Translations under genes and position numbers: made by a program
The notes under the pieces: model-generated
Told to the model about the DNA's origin: nothing
The model's database searches: none
What the model saw: only the letters and a program-made list of their open reading frames with translations
Source of the DNA: Haliea sp.
GTDB taxonomy: Bacteria; Pseudomonadota; Gammaproteobacteria; Pseudomonadales; Halieaceae
Length of the DNA stretch: 45,977 nt
Assembly (NCBI GenBank): GCA_016704305.1
Contig: JADJAL010000034.1
Location: forward strand, 1 to 45,977
Reading direction: 5' to 3'
Shown: piece by piece, positions 16,806 through 25,460 of the stretch
Numbering within the stretch: position 1 is the first letter of the stretch
How the letters are laid out: every line of letters starts with the position of its first letter

Positions 16806-16870
16806 CGCATTTCCGGCGTCGTGACGCCTCGGTATTGCAACTATCAGCGCGAATACGCCTGCGAGTGAAC

Positions 16871-17233
16871 TTATCGCTCCAGGAACGGATCGTCGCCGCG
16901 ATGCGTTTTTTTGCGCGCTGCGAAACCGGCTGTGATGGCCTGCTTCAACAGGATTGGCGCGAGGCTGAGGAGCACCGCTTGCAGCGTCGCCCTGAAGCTG
17001 CCCGTGCCGGGTGTATCCGTTGCGCCAGCGGGCGATGTTTGCCTGGTTACGTGGGGCAGCGGGTTTATCCTCGCGAGAATGAAGCCCGCCAGCGCTGCGC
17101 CGGCGAGAGTCCCGGGTTGTTTACACAAGGCCAATGCACCATCGTGCAGCGCTTGCTTTTGCTGCTGTAACCGCTGTCGTTGCTGCTTGAGTGCTGCCGA
17201 GCGCAGCGCAAGCTCACGATCACGGTTTGACAT
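16871..17233 (-). CDS. Small YqjK-like protein
   Basis: This is a 120-residue product with an N-terminal basic coiled-coil-like segment (LRSAALKQQRQRLQQQKQAL), a short hydrophobic stretch (GTLAGAALAGFILARI) and a second one (ATLQAVLLSLAPILLKQAI). Sequence recognition is weak. Position and layout match yqjK, the third gene of the enterobacterial yqjD-yqjE-yqjK group. It overlaps the upstream holin-like gene by 14 nt, indicating coupling. It is probably membrane-associated; function unknown. Confidence 0.6.
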   Translation of the reverse strand: MSNRDRELALRSAALKQQRQRLQQQKQALHDGALALCKQPGTLAGAALAGFILARINPLPHVTRQTSPAGATDTPGTGSFRATLQAVLLSLAPILLKQAITAGFAARKKTHRGDDPFLER

Positions 17234-17666
17234 GCGGATTGTCCTGCGGCCGGGTCAATTGGCTGCGCAATGTGCTGAACGTCATTTTTTTCGCCAGTCC
17301 CCTAAGGCACAGAAACAGTACGCAGGCTGCTGCCGCGCAGAGCGCTCCCATCAGCAGTATTGTCGCGCCAGGCGAGAACGTGCTCTCGGTGAAAGCAACC
17401 ACCGTCGCGGCGATGACGAACGTGCCTGCCATGATGCTGCAGACGGCAAACAGCACGAGTGTCCCGAGCCACCACTGCAGGGTTGCGATCGTCTGGTCGA
17501 GTTCCAGGAAGGCCAGCTCACCGATACCGCGGACATGCTCGACCGTCTGCCCGCAGAGCTCGCGCACGCCCTCCAGCAGTTGCGTCAGCGACTGCGCGCC
17601 GGCATTGTCGGCCTCGGCTTCGGGTGGCTCGCCTGCCTGACCATACGGGTTGGATTGGGCGTCCAT
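17220..17666 (-). CDS. YqjE/phage holin family (ActD-like) membrane protein
   Basis: This is a 148-residue protein with a polar N-terminus and a helical segment (LLEGVRELCGQTVEHVRGIG). Two transmembrane helices follow (LVLFAVCSIMAGTFVIAATV and ILLMGALCAAAACVLFLCL), then a basic tail. This is the arrangement of the Phage_holin_3_6/YqjE family, which is chromosomal and not a lysis protein. It lies 4 nt after the YqjD-like gene and overlaps the YqjK-like gene. The gene order matches yqjDEK. Confidence 0.72.
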   Translation of the reverse strand: MDAQSNPYGQAGEPPEAEADNAGAQSLTQLLEGVRELCGQTVEHVRGIGELAFLELDQTIATLQWWLGTLVLFAVCSIMAGTFVIAATVVAFTESTFSPGATILLMGALCAAAACVLFLCLRGLAKKMTFSTLRSQLTRPQDNPHVKP

Positions 17667-17670
17667 TGGT

Positions 17671-17979
17671 TTACTTCTTGAGCAGGGACGAAATCAGGAA
17701 TCCCGCGGCCAGCGCAATGCCAACGGAGCGCAACGGATACAGGTCGATGTAGGCTTTTACGCTGGCCAGTGCATCCTCGGAATAAGACTGTGCCTGTTTG
17801 GCGCCGTCGTGGACCTTCTGCCCGGCTGCGATCTGCGCCTCACGGAGTGCTCGCTCTGCCTGCTCCAGATTAGCAGCGGCGATATCCACCGCAGCGTGCG
17901 CCGCAGAGGCAAGTTTGGCGGTGGATGAAAGGTCATTGTCCACGGCGTCCTGGGCTGATGGGGTAGTGGTAGCTCTCAT
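17671..17979 (-). CDS. DUF883/YqjD-ElaB family protein
   Basis: I chose ATG 17979 because AGGAG lies 7 nt upstream; a longer reading from 18048 adds residues with no family support. The 102-residue product is a long amphipathic helix (AQDAVDNDLSSTAKLASAA through KVHDGAKQAQSYSEDALASV) and a C-terminal membrane anchor, DLYPLRSVGIALAAGFLISS, ending LLKK. That tail is the hallmark of YqjD/ElaB, inner-membrane proteins that bind ribosomes in stationary phase in E. coli. It is the first gene of a yqjDEK-like operon. Confidence 0.78.
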   Translation of the reverse strand: MRATTTPSAQDAVDNDLSSTAKLASAAHAAVDIAAANLEQAERALREAQIAAGQKVHDGAKQAQSYSEDALASVKAYIDLYPLRSVGIALAAGFLISSLLKK

Positions 17980-18223
17980 GGCGGTGCTCCTCTTGAGTAT
18001 CTGGTGCAAATTCATGTGACTTCGCCAGTGCTGGCGAACGTCTGCCATAGTATAGGCAGAATCCTTGCCAGTGAATCGCGCTGCCCGAAATTAAGCGGCT
18101 GTCCTGTCGCGTTTTGATCGCGCTGTACTGCGCGGCCTTCATCGCAAGGCACGAAGTACACTGCTGGGATCGGGTTACTGGTATCATCTGGCCCATTACC
18201 CGCGCTTAGCCGAAGGGAACAAC

Positions 18224-19402
18224 ATGACCGATTCCGAGCACGAAGAGTCGCGGAGTGAAGCGCAACAGCCTGAGGATCCGTCACATGATCGCGCAGGCCT
18301 GCGAGTGGCATTGTATTGCGTGGCGATTCTCGCCGTGTTGTACACGCTGCACTACACCCGATCCCTGCTGATGCCATTTGTCGTTGCGCTCCTTGTCTCC
18401 CTGTTGCTCAGCCCACTCGTTTCATGGTTCAAGCGCCATCGCATCCCGCGTTCGATTTCCTCTGTCCTGCTTCTCAGCCTGCTCGGTGTTCCGTTTGTGT
18501 ACCTGACGCTTGAACTCGCCGAACCCGCGCAAAAGTGGATGGAAAAGCTGCCGGCACTGACCACGCAGTTGAACGCGAATCTGACGGACATCAGCGAAAC
18601 GCTAAGCCCCGAAGTCCCGCCGCCGGCGAAGCCCTTGCCAGAGCGCGAGACGGGCTTCAGTTTCTCGCGCTTTTTCCAGGGCGACGAGGCGGAAGCGGTC
18701 GAACCAGCGGTCGAACCGCCGCCGGAGAATGCGTTGGTTGAGGGTGTTAAGGAAGGTGGTGTCGAGGTGCTGCTTTCCATGCTGAGCGTGGCGCCCGCCA
18801 TTCTTGCACAGTGGGCGATCTGGTTGATCCTCGTACTGTTCCTGCTGATCTACGGTCCTGGCTTTTACGACAATTTCATCAACCTGTTTCCACTGATACG
18901 CAATAAGCGCCGCGCTGCGCTGCTGGTAGGTCGACTGCGCCAGGAGCTGTCGCGCTATATCCTGACAGTCACCATCATTAACGCGGGACTCGGCCTCGTG
19001 ACAGGCACGGCGCTGTGGTTGCTCGGCGTCGAGGACGCCATATTGTGGGGTGCATTGGTGGCATTGCTGAACTATGCGCCGTTTGTCGGTCCCTTCGTCG
19101 CCATCGGCATTTTGTGTGTCGCCGGGATAGCGCAGTACGGATTTGCGCTTGCCGCGCTGCTGCCAGCCGGCGTCTTCTTCGCGATCAATATGCTGGAATC
19201 ACAATTTGTAACGCCGGCCGTCCTGGGGCAACACATGCGCCTCAATCCACTGATCCTTATTCTCTGGCTATTGGTTTGGGGCTGGCTTTGGGGGCCTGTC
19301 GGCGTATTGATAGCGGTGCCGTTGCTGGTCGGATTAAAGCTCGTTGCCTCCCAGTCGCAGGGATTGCACTTTCTGGTGGACCTGGTCGAGACCGAGTCCT
19401 GA
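18224..19402 (+). CDS. AI-2E family transporter (PerM-like permease)
   Basis: This is a 392-residue polytopic protein. Three N-terminal helices (GLRVALYCVAILAVLYTLHY and following) are followed by a soluble stretch at about 100-180, which here includes a proline/acidic insert (EVPPPAKPLPERE, VEPAVEPPPENA). C-terminal helices end with the family hallmark WGPVGVLIAVPLLVGLKL. Family members are uncharacterised permeases or Na+/H+ antiporters; the autoinducer-2 name is historical. An SD-like GAAGGGA precedes the ATG. It stands 121 nt before the acyl-CoA synthetase, but operator C between them suggests separate transcription. Confidence 0.85.
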   Translation: MTDSEHEESRSEAQQPEDPSHDRAGLRVALYCVAILAVLYTLHYTRSLLMPFVVALLVSLLLSPLVSWFKRHRIPRSISSVLLLSLLGVPFVYLTLELAEPAQKWMEKLPALTTQLNANLTDISETLSPEVPPPAKPLPERETGFSFSRFFQGDEAEAVEPAVEPPPENALVEGVKEGGVEVLLSMLSVAPAILAQWAIWLILVLFLLIYGPGFYDNFINLFPLIRNKRRAALLVGRLRQELSRYILTVTIINAGLGLVTGTALWLLGVEDAILWGALVALLNYAPFVGPFVAIGILCVAGIAQYGFALAALLPAGVFFAINMLESQFVTPAVLGQHMRLNPLILILWLLVWGWLWGPVGVLIAVPLLVGLKLVASQSQGLHFLVDLVETES

Positions 19403-19436
19403 ACCGTTGTCGCTTATCTCCAACGTATTTCTTTAC

Positions 19437-19452
19437 CAAGGCAGCTGTCATG
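19437..19452. promoter_or_regulatory. Putative palindromic operator, site C
   Basis: CAAGGCAGCTGTCATG differs from site B at two positions. It lies 62 nt upstream of the acyl-CoA synthetase ATG in an AT-rich stretch, so it is placed to control the rightward cluster 19515-24282. Confidence 0.55.
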
Positions 19453-19514
19453 TGAATTGCCGTTGTTCGCCATCAACGCTATAGTCGGCGCAATAACGAT
19501 TCAGGCATTCATGC

Positions 19515-21050
19515 ATGTATCCAGCCGTACACGCGCAAACTACGCCCGGGAAACCTGCCGTAATCATGGGCAGTGGCGAGGTGGTCACATACCGCCAGTT
19601 GAATGATCGCTCCAACCAATGTGCCCAGCTGTTTGCCAGTTTGGGGCTGGTGAAGGACGATGCAATTGCGTTGTTCATGAAGAACTGCCCCGAGTATTTC
19701 TATGCCTCCTGGGCGGCACAGCGTTCCGGTTTGTACTACACGCCGATCTCCACCCATCTGTCCGCCGCGGAAGCCGCGTATATCGTAGAAAACTGCGAAG
19801 CACAGGTGGTGGTGGTGTCTTATGAGCTGCGCGACGTTGCGCTCAGCATCCGGCATGCGCTGCCCGGCGTCCACACCTGGTTGATGACAGGCGGTACGGT
19901 CGAGGGATTCGACGCGTTTGAGTCGCGCCTCGATGCGTGCCCGCCGGCGCCATTGCCGCGCGAGATCGAAGGCTGCGTCATGCTCTACTCGTCGGGCACC
20001 ACTGGCTACCCCAAAGGCATCAGGAATGCGAACCCGGAGCGTGCGATCGGGAATCCCGGGCCGTTGATGCAGGGCATCATGTCCAGTTTTGGCACGAACG
20101 CAGAGACCGTCTATCTCTCACCCGCGCCCTTGTACCATGCCGCGCCCATCCGCTTTTGCATGGCGATGCACCGCGTCGGCGCCACCGCTGTGGTGATGGA
20201 CCATTTTGATCCGGAGCAGGCCTTGCGCCTGATCGAGCGGCACAAAGTCACCTTCAGCCAGTGGGTGCCCACGATGTTTATCCGCATGCTGAAATTGCCT
20301 GCGTCCGTGCGTGCGGCCTACGACGTCTCCAGCCAGCGCGTTGTCGCGCATTCCGCCGCGCCGTGCCCGATCGAAATAAAGCAGCAGATGATCGACTGGT
20401 GGGGCCCGCTCCTATTCGAGTATTACGGCGCGACCGAGGGACACGGCGGCACCCAGATAAGCTCCTACGAATGGCTGTCGCACCGGGGTTCCGTGGGGCG
20501 GCCGGTGTACGGCAGCGTGCACATTCTCGATGAGCAGGGACAGGAACTTCCGGTCGGGGACATCGGCACGGTGTATTTCGCCGGTGGCGCCGCGTTTGAG
20601 TACCACAAGAGCGATGAGAAAACGTCGGAGTCCCGCGTCGGCAACAAATCGACAGTCGGTGACGTCGGCTATCTCGATGCCGACGGCTTCCTCTACCTCA
20701 CCGATCGCAAGGCACACATGATCATCAGCGGCGGCGTGAACGTGTACCCGCAGGAGACGGAGAATGTATTGGTAATGCACCCGGCGGTTGCCGATGTCGC
20801 GGTGATCGGCGTGCCGAACGAGGATCTGGGCGAGGAGGTCAAGGCCGTGGTCCAGCCTGTGGACATGGCCGGCGCCGGTCCGCAGTTGGAGCATGAGCTG
20901 ATAGCGTGGTGTCGCGAGCGGCTGTCGCATATCAAGTGCCCCAGGAGCATCGATTTTGAAGCCAAACTGCCGCGCTCCGACGCCGGTAAATTATTCAAGC
21001 GCAAGATCCGGGAACGCTACTGGCAGGGACGGGACAGCGCGATCATCTGA
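19515..21050 (+). CDS. Acyl-CoA synthetase (AMP-forming)
   Basis: This is a 511-residue ANL-superfamily ligase with a P-loop-like motif, LYSSGTTGYPKGI, an adenine-binding YYGATEG, a hinge region LYLTDRKAHMIISGG followed by VNVYPQE, and the C-terminal catalytic lysine in PRSDAGKLFKRKIR. It activates a carboxylic acid to its acyl-CoA via an acyl-adenylate, and so would supply substrates for the ACAD and hydratase genes. Operator C upstream links it to the other acyl-CoA loci. It is followed 35 nt later by an SDR. Chain length and substrate cannot be read from the sequence. Confidence 0.9.
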   Translation: MYPAVHAQTTPGKPAVIMGSGEVVTYRQLNDRSNQCAQLFASLGLVKDDAIALFMKNCPEYFYASWAAQRSGLYYTPISTHLSAAEAAYIVENCEAQVVVVSYELRDVALSIRHALPGVHTWLMTGGTVEGFDAFESRLDACPPAPLPREIEGCVMLYSSGTTGYPKGIRNANPERAIGNPGPLMQGIMSSFGTNAETVYLSPAPLYHAAPIRFCMAMHRVGATAVVMDHFDPEQALRLIERHKVTFSQWVPTMFIRMLKLPASVRAAYDVSSQRVVAHSAAPCPIEIKQQMIDWWGPLLFEYYGATEGHGGTQISSYEWLSHRGSVGRPVYGSVHILDEQGQELPVGDIGTVYFAGGAAFEYHKSDEKTSESRVGNKSTVGDVGYLDADGFLYLTDRKAHMIISGGVNVYPQETENVLVMHPAVADVAVIGVPNEDLGEEVKAVVQPVDMAGAGPQLEHELIAWCRERLSHIKCPRSIDFEAKLPRSDAGKLFKRKIRERYWQGRDSAII

Positions 21051-21085
21051 TCAAACCCACAACAACACGGAGAAGACATCGGGCA

Positions 21086-21865
21086 ATGCATACCCTGGAG
21101 ATGTACAAACTGGATGGGCGCGTGGCGCTGGTCACCGGCGGAGGGCACGGAATAGGCCGGCACCTGAGCATTGGCCTGGCCGAGGCCGGAGCCGACGTGG
21201 TGGTGGTCGGGCGCAAGCTGGCGCCGCTGCAGGAGGTGGCGGAGTGCATCGAGGCGATGGGGCGCAGTGCCTGGGTGATGCAGGCCGATATGTCAGACCT
21301 CGGTGCGATCGATACGCTGCTCGCGACGCTCGCCGAGCGTGTGCCGCGCCTGGATATTCTGGTGAACAACGCCGCGATGATGTGGGTAGCGCCGACGCTG
21401 GAATACCCCATGGGTGGCTGGGACAAGGTGTTCAACCTCAATGTGCGCGGTCTTTTCTATTTGTCGCAACAGGCGGCCATCCGCATGAAGGCGCAGGGCG
21501 GCGGCAGCATCATCAATATCTCCTCTATATCCGCCTGGCGCAGCGCGACCGACGCGGTGGAACCTGTCGTCGCCTACAATGCCAGCAAGGGCGCGGTGGT
21601 CTCGCTGACCCAGGATATGGCCGTCAAACTGGCGGCGGACAATATCCGCGTCAACGGCATTGCGCCGGGCGCATTCCTGACCGACATGATGAACCACCTC
21701 ACCGAGGATGAGGCCGTGCTCGATGCATTCGAGAGCATGATTCCGCAGCGGCGTTCCGGCAGGGAAGACGATATCAAAGGCGTCGTGGTGTTCCTGGCGG
21801 GCCCGGCCAGCGCCTTCGTCACCGGGCAGACACTGGTGGTGGATGGCGGTTGGTTGTGTACCTGA
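21086..21865 (+). CDS. SDR family oxidoreductase
   Basis: This is a 259-residue classical short-chain dehydrogenase/reductase. It has a cofactor motif TGGGHGIG (17-24), NNAA (92-95), a catalytic Ser in INISSISAW (about 144-147) and YNASK (Tyr162, Lys166). The C-terminus GQTLVVDGGWLCT fits 3-hydroxyacyl or alcohol dehydrogenases of this family. ATG 21101 (MYKLDGRVALVTG) is an alternative start. In context it could oxidise the hydroxyacyl-CoA or alcohol produced by the neighbouring enzymes. Confidence 0.9.
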   Translation: MHTLEMYKLDGRVALVTGGGHGIGRHLSIGLAEAGADVVVVGRKLAPLQEVAECIEAMGRSAWVMQADMSDLGAIDTLLATLAERVPRLDILVNNAAMMWVAPTLEYPMGGWDKVFNLNVRGLFYLSQQAAIRMKAQGGGSIINISSISAWRSATDAVEPVVAYNASKGAVVSLTQDMAVKLAADNIRVNGIAPGAFLTDMMNHLTEDEAVLDAFESMIPQRRSGREDDIKGVVVFLAGPASAFVTGQTLVVDGGWLCT

Positions 21866-21896
21866 TGCACGAGCGATAGAGAGGAGGTAATGGTGT

Positions 21897-22766
21897 ATGA
21901 GTGATACCACGATACTGCTTGAAGGTCTTTACTTCGGCGAAGGCCCGCGCTGGCACGAGGGGCGTTTGTGGTTCAGCGATTTTTACGCGCACGCGGTCAA
22001 ATCGGTCGACGAGGCTGGCGCGGTGCGCATCGAACTGGAACTGGATGACCAGCCCTCCGGCCTCGGTTGGCTGCCGGACGGACGCCTGCTGGTGGTGGCG
22101 ATGAAGGCGCGCGCGGTTAAGCGCCTGGACGCGACGGGCCTGGTGCTGCACGCCGATATCAGCCACCTGACCGCCCACCTGTGCAACGACATGGTGGTGG
22201 ATGCGCAGGGTACGGCCTGGGTGGGCAATTTTGGTTTTGACCTCGATGCCGAGCTCAGGGCTCGCGGCGGTGACGTGCTCAGTGATCATCCGGTTACGAA
22301 CCTGGTGAGGGTTGATACGGATGGTTCCGCCCACCTCGCCGCGCCGGATATGCATTTCCCCAACGGCAGCGTGATTACGCCCGATGGCAGGACACTGATC
22401 GTGGCGGAAACACTGGCGGGCTGCCTCACTGCGTTTACCATCAATGCCGACAAATCGCTCTCGCATCGTCGCGTGTGGGCGCCGCTCCCCGGTATCGCCC
22501 CCGACGGTATCTGCCTGGATGAAAACGGGCAGGTGTGGGTGGCCAATGCCCTGGCGGCTGAAGTGGTTCACGTGGCCGAGGGCGGGCAGATCGTCAGGCG
22601 CATCGCCACCAGCCAACCCTGCTACGCCTGCATGCTGGGCGGCGCTGACGGCAAAACGCTGTTCGCGTTGACGGCAGCCTCGTCTGAAGGCGCAAAGTCC
22701 GCAACGTCAACGACAGGTAAGATTGAAACCGCCAGGGTAAACGCCGCCCGTGCGGGCTGGCCCTGA
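21897..22766 (+). CDS. SMP-30/gluconolactonase family lactonase
   Basis: This is a 289-residue beta-propeller of the SMP-30/gluconolaconase/LRE family. Metal-ligand segments are recognisable: FGEGPRWHEGRLWFSDF (Glu), AHLCNDMVVDAQGTAWVGN (Asn) and GIAPDGICLDENGQVWVAN (Asp). The C-terminus TTGKIETARVNAARAGWP is a typical family ending. SD GGAGG lies about 10 nt upstream. It probably opens a lactone formed in catabolism, for example after Baeyer-Villiger or cyclic alcohol oxidation. It lies between the SDR and the amidase on the same strand. Confidence 0.88.
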   Translation: MSDTTILLEGLYFGEGPRWHEGRLWFSDFYAHAVKSVDEAGAVRIELELDDQPSGLGWLPDGRLLVVAMKARAVKRLDATGLVLHADISHLTAHLCNDMVVDAQGTAWVGNFGFDLDAELRARGGDVLSDHPVTNLVRVDTDGSAHLAAPDMHFPNGSVITPDGRTLIVAETLAGCLTAFTINADKSLSHRRVWAPLPGIAPDGICLDENGQVWVANALAAEVVHVAEGGQIVRRIATSQPCYACMLGGADGKTLFALTAASSEGAKSATSTTGKIETARVNAARAGWP

Positions 22767-22783
22767 TCCATTTAGAGGTACGT

Positions 22784-24282
22784 ATGCGCGGCCAACCCCA
22801 GGGCGGGCCGGCCCCCCGGGCCGGGCGCCCCGCCCCCCCCGCCCCCGCGCGCCCCAGAGGAGACCGGCGCCCGGGGCATGCATTGATATTGCCAACCTGT
22901 CCATCGCCGCCGCTGGTCGCGCGCTGCGCGCCGGTGACTACTCGGCGCTGGAATTGACAGAAGCGTATCTACGGCGCATCGCGTCGCTGAATCCCACCTT
23001 CAATGCCTATATCACCATCACCGCGGAACGCGCGCTTGAAGATGCGCGGCGCGCCACCGCTGAAATGGCGGCCGGCAAGCAGCGCGGCCCGCTGCACGGG
23101 ATACCGATCGCGCACAAGGACTTGTACGAAACCGCCGGCATCCGCACGACTGGCGGTGCCAAAATTCACGCGCACCATATACCCACCACCGATTGTACCG
23201 TGGCGCGAAAACTGCGCGAGGCCGGCACCGTGCTGCTCGGCAAGCTCAATACGCACGAATATGCCTACGGTGTGACCACCGACAACCCACACTACGGGGC
23301 GACGCGCAATCCCTGGGACCTGGCCTGCAGTCCCGCAGGCTCCAGTGGTGGTTCGGGCGCGGCGATCGCGGCGGGGATGGCGTGCGCGGCTACGGGTTCC
23401 GATACCGGCGGCAGTATCCGCATGCCGGCATCGGTGTGCGGCGTGGTCGGGCTCAAGCCGACGTATGGGCGGGTCAGCAAGGCCGGTGTGCTGCCGCTGT
23501 CGTATCGCTTTGATCACGCCGGACCGCTGACGCGCACGGTCGAGGATGCCGCGCTGATGCTCAATGCCATCGCGGGTTACGATCCCCTGGATGCCAACAG
23601 CGTGCGCACTCCGGTGGATGATTACACCGCTGGGTTGGGTTTGGGTGTGCGCGGCCTGCGCATCGGCGTGGTGCGACACTATTTCTTTGACCAGCTTGAA
23701 GACGGCATCGGCGCCGCGATCGAGGAGGCGATCGGGGAACTGCAGCGACTCGGTGCGATCGTCAGTGACATCCACATCGCAGGTATTCCTGAAGGGCTGG
23801 TTGGCTTGTTCAATTTCATGCACGTCGAGGCGCAGCAGGTTCACGCACGCTCAGTCGCCACACGCCCGCAGGATTTCGGTGACGATGTGCTGGCGCTGTT
23901 GGCGCTGTACACCCCAACGGTGGAAGACGTGATGACGGGCCTGCGTGGCAGCGACGCACTTACCGTGGCGATGGCTACCGCTCTGGAAGAAGTGGATATC
24001 CTCCTGACACCGACGACCCCGGTGACCGCAGTGCCCTTCGGCCAGGACACGGTGCGCTATGGCGCGGTGCAGGAGCATGTCACGGCCGCGATGCTGCGCT
24101 GCACTGCGCCGTTCAACGCCACGCACTTGCCCGCGTTGTCGCTACCGTGCGGATTCAACCAGGCTGGCCACCCGATCGGTTTGCAATTGGCCGGCCGCGC
24201 TTTCGACGAGGCGATGATATTGCGCGTGGGACACGCGTATGAACAGGCGACCGGTTGGCATTTGCGTACGCCGCCACTGTGA
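22784..24282 (+). CDS. Amidase (amidase signature family), N-terminus disturbed
   Basis: An intact amidase-signature core runs from about 22885. It has catalytic Lys in GIPIAHKDLYETAG, the Gly/Ser-rich loop SSGGSGAAIAAG, and the nucleophile Ser in SDTGGSIRMPAS, the Ser-cisSer-Lys arrangement. The ATG at 22784 has a good SD (GAGG, 22774-22777) but is not in the amidase frame. The amidase frame is open upstream to GTG 22750, inside the previous gene. Between them, 22787-22880 is a C/G-rich low-complexity stretch unlike anything around it. The real start is probably 22784 or within this stretch, with a base-calling or assembly error breaking the frame. Substrate unknown; carboxamide hydrolysis is expected. 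Confidence 0.82.
22787..22880. other. Aberrant C/G-rich low-complexity stretch
   Basis: About 94 nt are composed almost wholly of C and G, strongly C-skewed, with an eight-C run and GGCCGG/CCGGGCC-like repeats. The flanks have the ordinary mixed composition of the region. Translation gives Pro/Arg/Gly-rich sequence with no counterpart in amidases. It probably marks low-quality or gap-filled sequence. Confidence 0.6.
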
Positions 24283-24333
24283 TAAACGCGGCTTCCTGAT
24301 TGCTAAAGTGAGGCTATTACTGTTCGACGATTA

Positions 24334-25431
24334 CTATTCGACGGTGATCGGCGGTGCCTCGCCATCGATTACCAGCGCAGCCAGTTCTTCCAGCCACACT
24401 TCGCTGCCGCCCCAGGTGATCTGGGTGGACAGCAGCCGTTTGTAGAACAGCTGGATATCGTACTCCCAGGTAAAACCCGCGCCGCCAAATATCTGGATGG
24501 CGCTCGCGCCGATCTGCGGATACGTTTCCGCCGCGTAGGCCTTGCACATTACCGCCGCGCGATGCGCCTCGCACGGATCACCCGCATCCTGCGCCCACAG
24601 CGCGTAGTGCAGGCCGGCGCGCCCCAGTTCCAGTTGCTGCAGCATGTCCGCGCACAGGTGCTGGATCGCCTGGAACGAGCCGATGCGCTGGCCGAACTGC
24701 CTGCGCTCACTGGCGTAGGCGACGGCCAGTTCCAGCGCGCGTTGCGCCGCGCCGAGTCCGTCGGCACACAACGCCACCAGCATGCGGTCGATCACCGGGG
24801 CCAGTTGCGCATTGTCGCCGAGCGGTGTGCCGGCGACGTTCTCAAAGCGCACCTCGGCAAAACGCCGTGAGCCGTCGATACATTCCGTGGGAGTAATCGT
24901 GAGGCCCGGCGCATCGGTGGCCACCAGGTAGACACCGTTAGCCGATGTGACGAACAGGTGGTCGGCGCCGATCGCATCCGGGACCTGGATCTTCGTTCCT
25001 GTTAGCGTGTTATCGACCACGGCGAGGTGTGCATGTTGCCAGCAGGTGAAGCGGCCGCCGGGTTCTTCCAGCGCAAGGGTTGCAGTCTGGCTGCCACCTG
25101 CCAGCGCGCGCAACAGCGTATCGAGTTGGAAGATGGCGGCAGCGCTGCTGGCGCCGACGCAACTGGACCAGCAGGGGCCGGGGTGCGCCACGCGCCCCAG
25201 TTCTTCCATCACCACGCCCATGTCCGACATAGGGCCGCCGATCCCGTCAGCCTGTTCCGGGATGAGCAGGCCTGTGACGCCAAGCGCTGTCATCGACTGC
25301 CACACGTCAGCCGTCATCGGTTCATCTTCATCCCAGCGCTGCCGCGTGAAACCGGTGCCCGCCTTCTCCTCGAGGAAGCGCCGGAGCGTGGCGCGAAACG
25401 CTTCCTGTTGTTCGGTGCAGTGTGTATCCAC
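24334..25431 (-). CDS. Acyl-CoA dehydrogenase, probable non-catalytic partner subunit
   Basis: I chose GTG 25431 (V/MDTHCTEQQEAFRATLRRF), preceded by GGGAG. The longer open frame to 25569 overlaps the upstream ACAD and has no ACAD-like sequence. The product is about 365 residues. The FAD-binding region is reduced, and the C-terminal domain has RRQFGQRIGSFQAIQHLCAD and IQIFGGAGFTWEYDIQLFYK. At the MCAD-type catalytic Glu site it reads TQITWGGSEVW, and at the IVD-type site VALCADGLGAAQ, so no catalytic Glu is evident. It is the downstream partner of the ACAD at 25461-26618, 29 nt away. Confidence 0.87.
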   Translation of the reverse strand: MDTHCTEQQEAFRATLRRFLEEKAGTGFTRQRWDEDEPMTADVWQSMTALGVTGLLIPEQADGIGGPMSDMGVVMEELGRVAHPGPCWSSCVGASSAAAIFQLDTLLRALAGGSQTATLALEEPGGRFTCWQHAHLAVVDNTLTGTKIQVPDAIGADHLFVTSANGVYLVATDAPGLTITPTECIDGSRRFAEVRFENVAGTPLGDNAQLAPVIDRMLVALCADGLGAAQRALELAVAYASERRQFGQRIGSFQAIQHLCADMLQQLELGRAGLHYALWAQDAGDPCEAHRAAVMCKAYAAETYPQIGASAIQIFGGAGFTWEYDIQLFYKRLLSTQITWGGSEVWLEELAALVIDGEAPPITVE

Positions 25432-25460
25432 GACGGTATCTCCCGCGTCGCCGCCAGCGG

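Noticed and set aside
16815..16828. GGCGTC-GT-GACGCC as a terminator between convergent genes
   Set aside because: The stem is 6 bp with a 2-nt loop and no T-run; not enough to call a terminator.
17220..17666. Holin-family gene as evidence of a prophage
   Set aside because: The gene is in a yqjDEK-like chromosomal context with no other phage gene in the window.
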